Under the pieces are notes generated by a model. The model was not told the DNA's origin, did no database searches, and worked only from the letters and a program-made list of their open reading frames with translations. From Acanthamoeba lenticulata (Eukaryota; Discosea; Longamoebia; Acanthamoebidae): DNA of 64,000 nt. The position numbers and the translations under genes are program-made. Where the stretch lies: NCBI GenBank assembly GCA_002179805.1, contig NAVB01000302.1, forward strand, positions 62,001 to 126,000, read 5' to 3'. Of the stretch, positions 63,680-64,000 are shown one piece after another. Each line of letters begins with the position of its first letter. Positions within the stretch are counted from its first letter, which is position 1.

Positions 63680-64000
63680 TCATCGCACGCCCCGCACGCG
63701 CCACACAAGAAGAGCGGCCAGCAGGAAGTAGCCGATGCCGATGGCGTAAATCACCACGTAGCCGAGCCGCTCGCCGTCCGTGAGGTGCCTGTCCCGCCAC
63801 AATGGTCAGAAAGCGTTTCTTCCAGGTGGAGCAATACAAGTCCTTGGCGTACTGCTTGAAATAATCGAGCAGGAACCCGTTCACAGAGGTCGCCAGGATC
63901 TGCGCAAGGTTGGTGTTGTTGCTCATCATGCCCATGTCCTTGGCATTACTTACTCCCTCATTCTTCTCGTTCTTGGACAACACGCACGAGTTGAGCGCCA
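63680..64000 (-). CDS. Partial membrane protein, 5' end outside the window
   Basis: Minus-strand coding enters at 64000 (ALNSCVLSKNEKNEG). A 53-nt gtaagt...gcgcag intron follows, then ILATSVNGFLLDYFKQYAKDLYCSTWKKRFLTIVAG. The next segment, HLTDGERLGYVVIYAIGIGYFLLAALLVWRVRGVR with stop at 63680, has one clear transmembrane helix. It is offset by one base near 63785, and no GT...AG intron fits there. The two parts look like the same protein, so a frameshift or a sequence error is likely. I cannot name the family. Confidence 0.5.

Overview
The window looks like nuclear DNA of a free-living amoeba of the Acanthamoeba castellanii type. GC content is high, genes are dense on both strands, and almost every gene is split by several short GT...AG introns (37 to about 370 nt, mostly 50-100 nt). 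tRNA genes are eukaryotic, with box A/B promoters and T-run terminators, and the gene content (Rab GTPases, RhoGEF, R-SNARE, calmodulin, RFX factor, mitochondrial ATP synthase epsilon, ePHD-SET protein) is protist-like. The species is inferred; no marker gene fixes it.

Layout. 0-6.6 kb: LYR protein (-), tRNA-Met (+), CCA-adding enzyme (+), Nop6-like RRM/RGG protein (-), ATP synthase epsilon (-). 7-16 kb: SAM-PB1-triple-PAS protein (+), CCCH/methyltransferase (-), MORN protein (+), LysM protein (+), DUF547 protein (+). 16-19 kb: C2H2 protein with an unrecognised C-terminal domain (+), and a BTB/T1 reading frame broken by two in-frame stops (+). 19-27 kb: DH-PH RhoGEF (-), SAP protein (-), ePHD-SET methyltransferase (+), then a gene-poor 1.2 kb. 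27-38 kb: secreted M13 peptidase (-), CaaX-type Rab (-), choline-transporter-like protein (-), Rab5-family GTPase (+), calmodulin (-), UBFD1 (+). 38-49 kb: TYSND1/DEG15 peroxisomal protease (+), ZNF277 (+), acylphosphatase (-), NIPSNAP (-), double-BTB protein (-). 49-52.4 kb: small secreted protein, tRNA-Asn, intronless secreted flavoprotein, tRNA-Pro, tRNA-Met, orphan RD-repeat exon. 52.5-64 kb: nucleotidyltransferase-like protein (-), GalT-like protein (-), SELENOF homologue (-), RFX factor (-), VAMP7-like R-SNARE (+), and a partial membrane protein (-) running off the end.

Most genes are unrelated housekeeping or signalling genes. Themes are membrane traffic (two Rabs, R-SNARE, RhoGEF), mitochondrial functions (ATP synthase epsilon, LYR, NIPSNAP, possibly CCA enzyme and MORN) and RNA metabolism (CCA enzyme, Nop6-like). 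Neighbours are often head-to-head with less than 150 bp between start codons, implying shared promoters.

The most interesting locus is the SAM-PB1-PAS-PAS-PAS gene at 6956-9365. Its first two PAS domains both carry the FixL haem-PAS signature, a proximal His and a distal Arg exactly 20 residues later, while the third has Tyr at the His position. It could be a eukaryotic haem-based gas sensor coupled to protein scaffolding rather than to a kinase. Other notable points are a 13-nt microexon in acylphosphatase, a SELENOF homologue that has lost its CxU redox motif, and the BTB frame with two in-frame stops.
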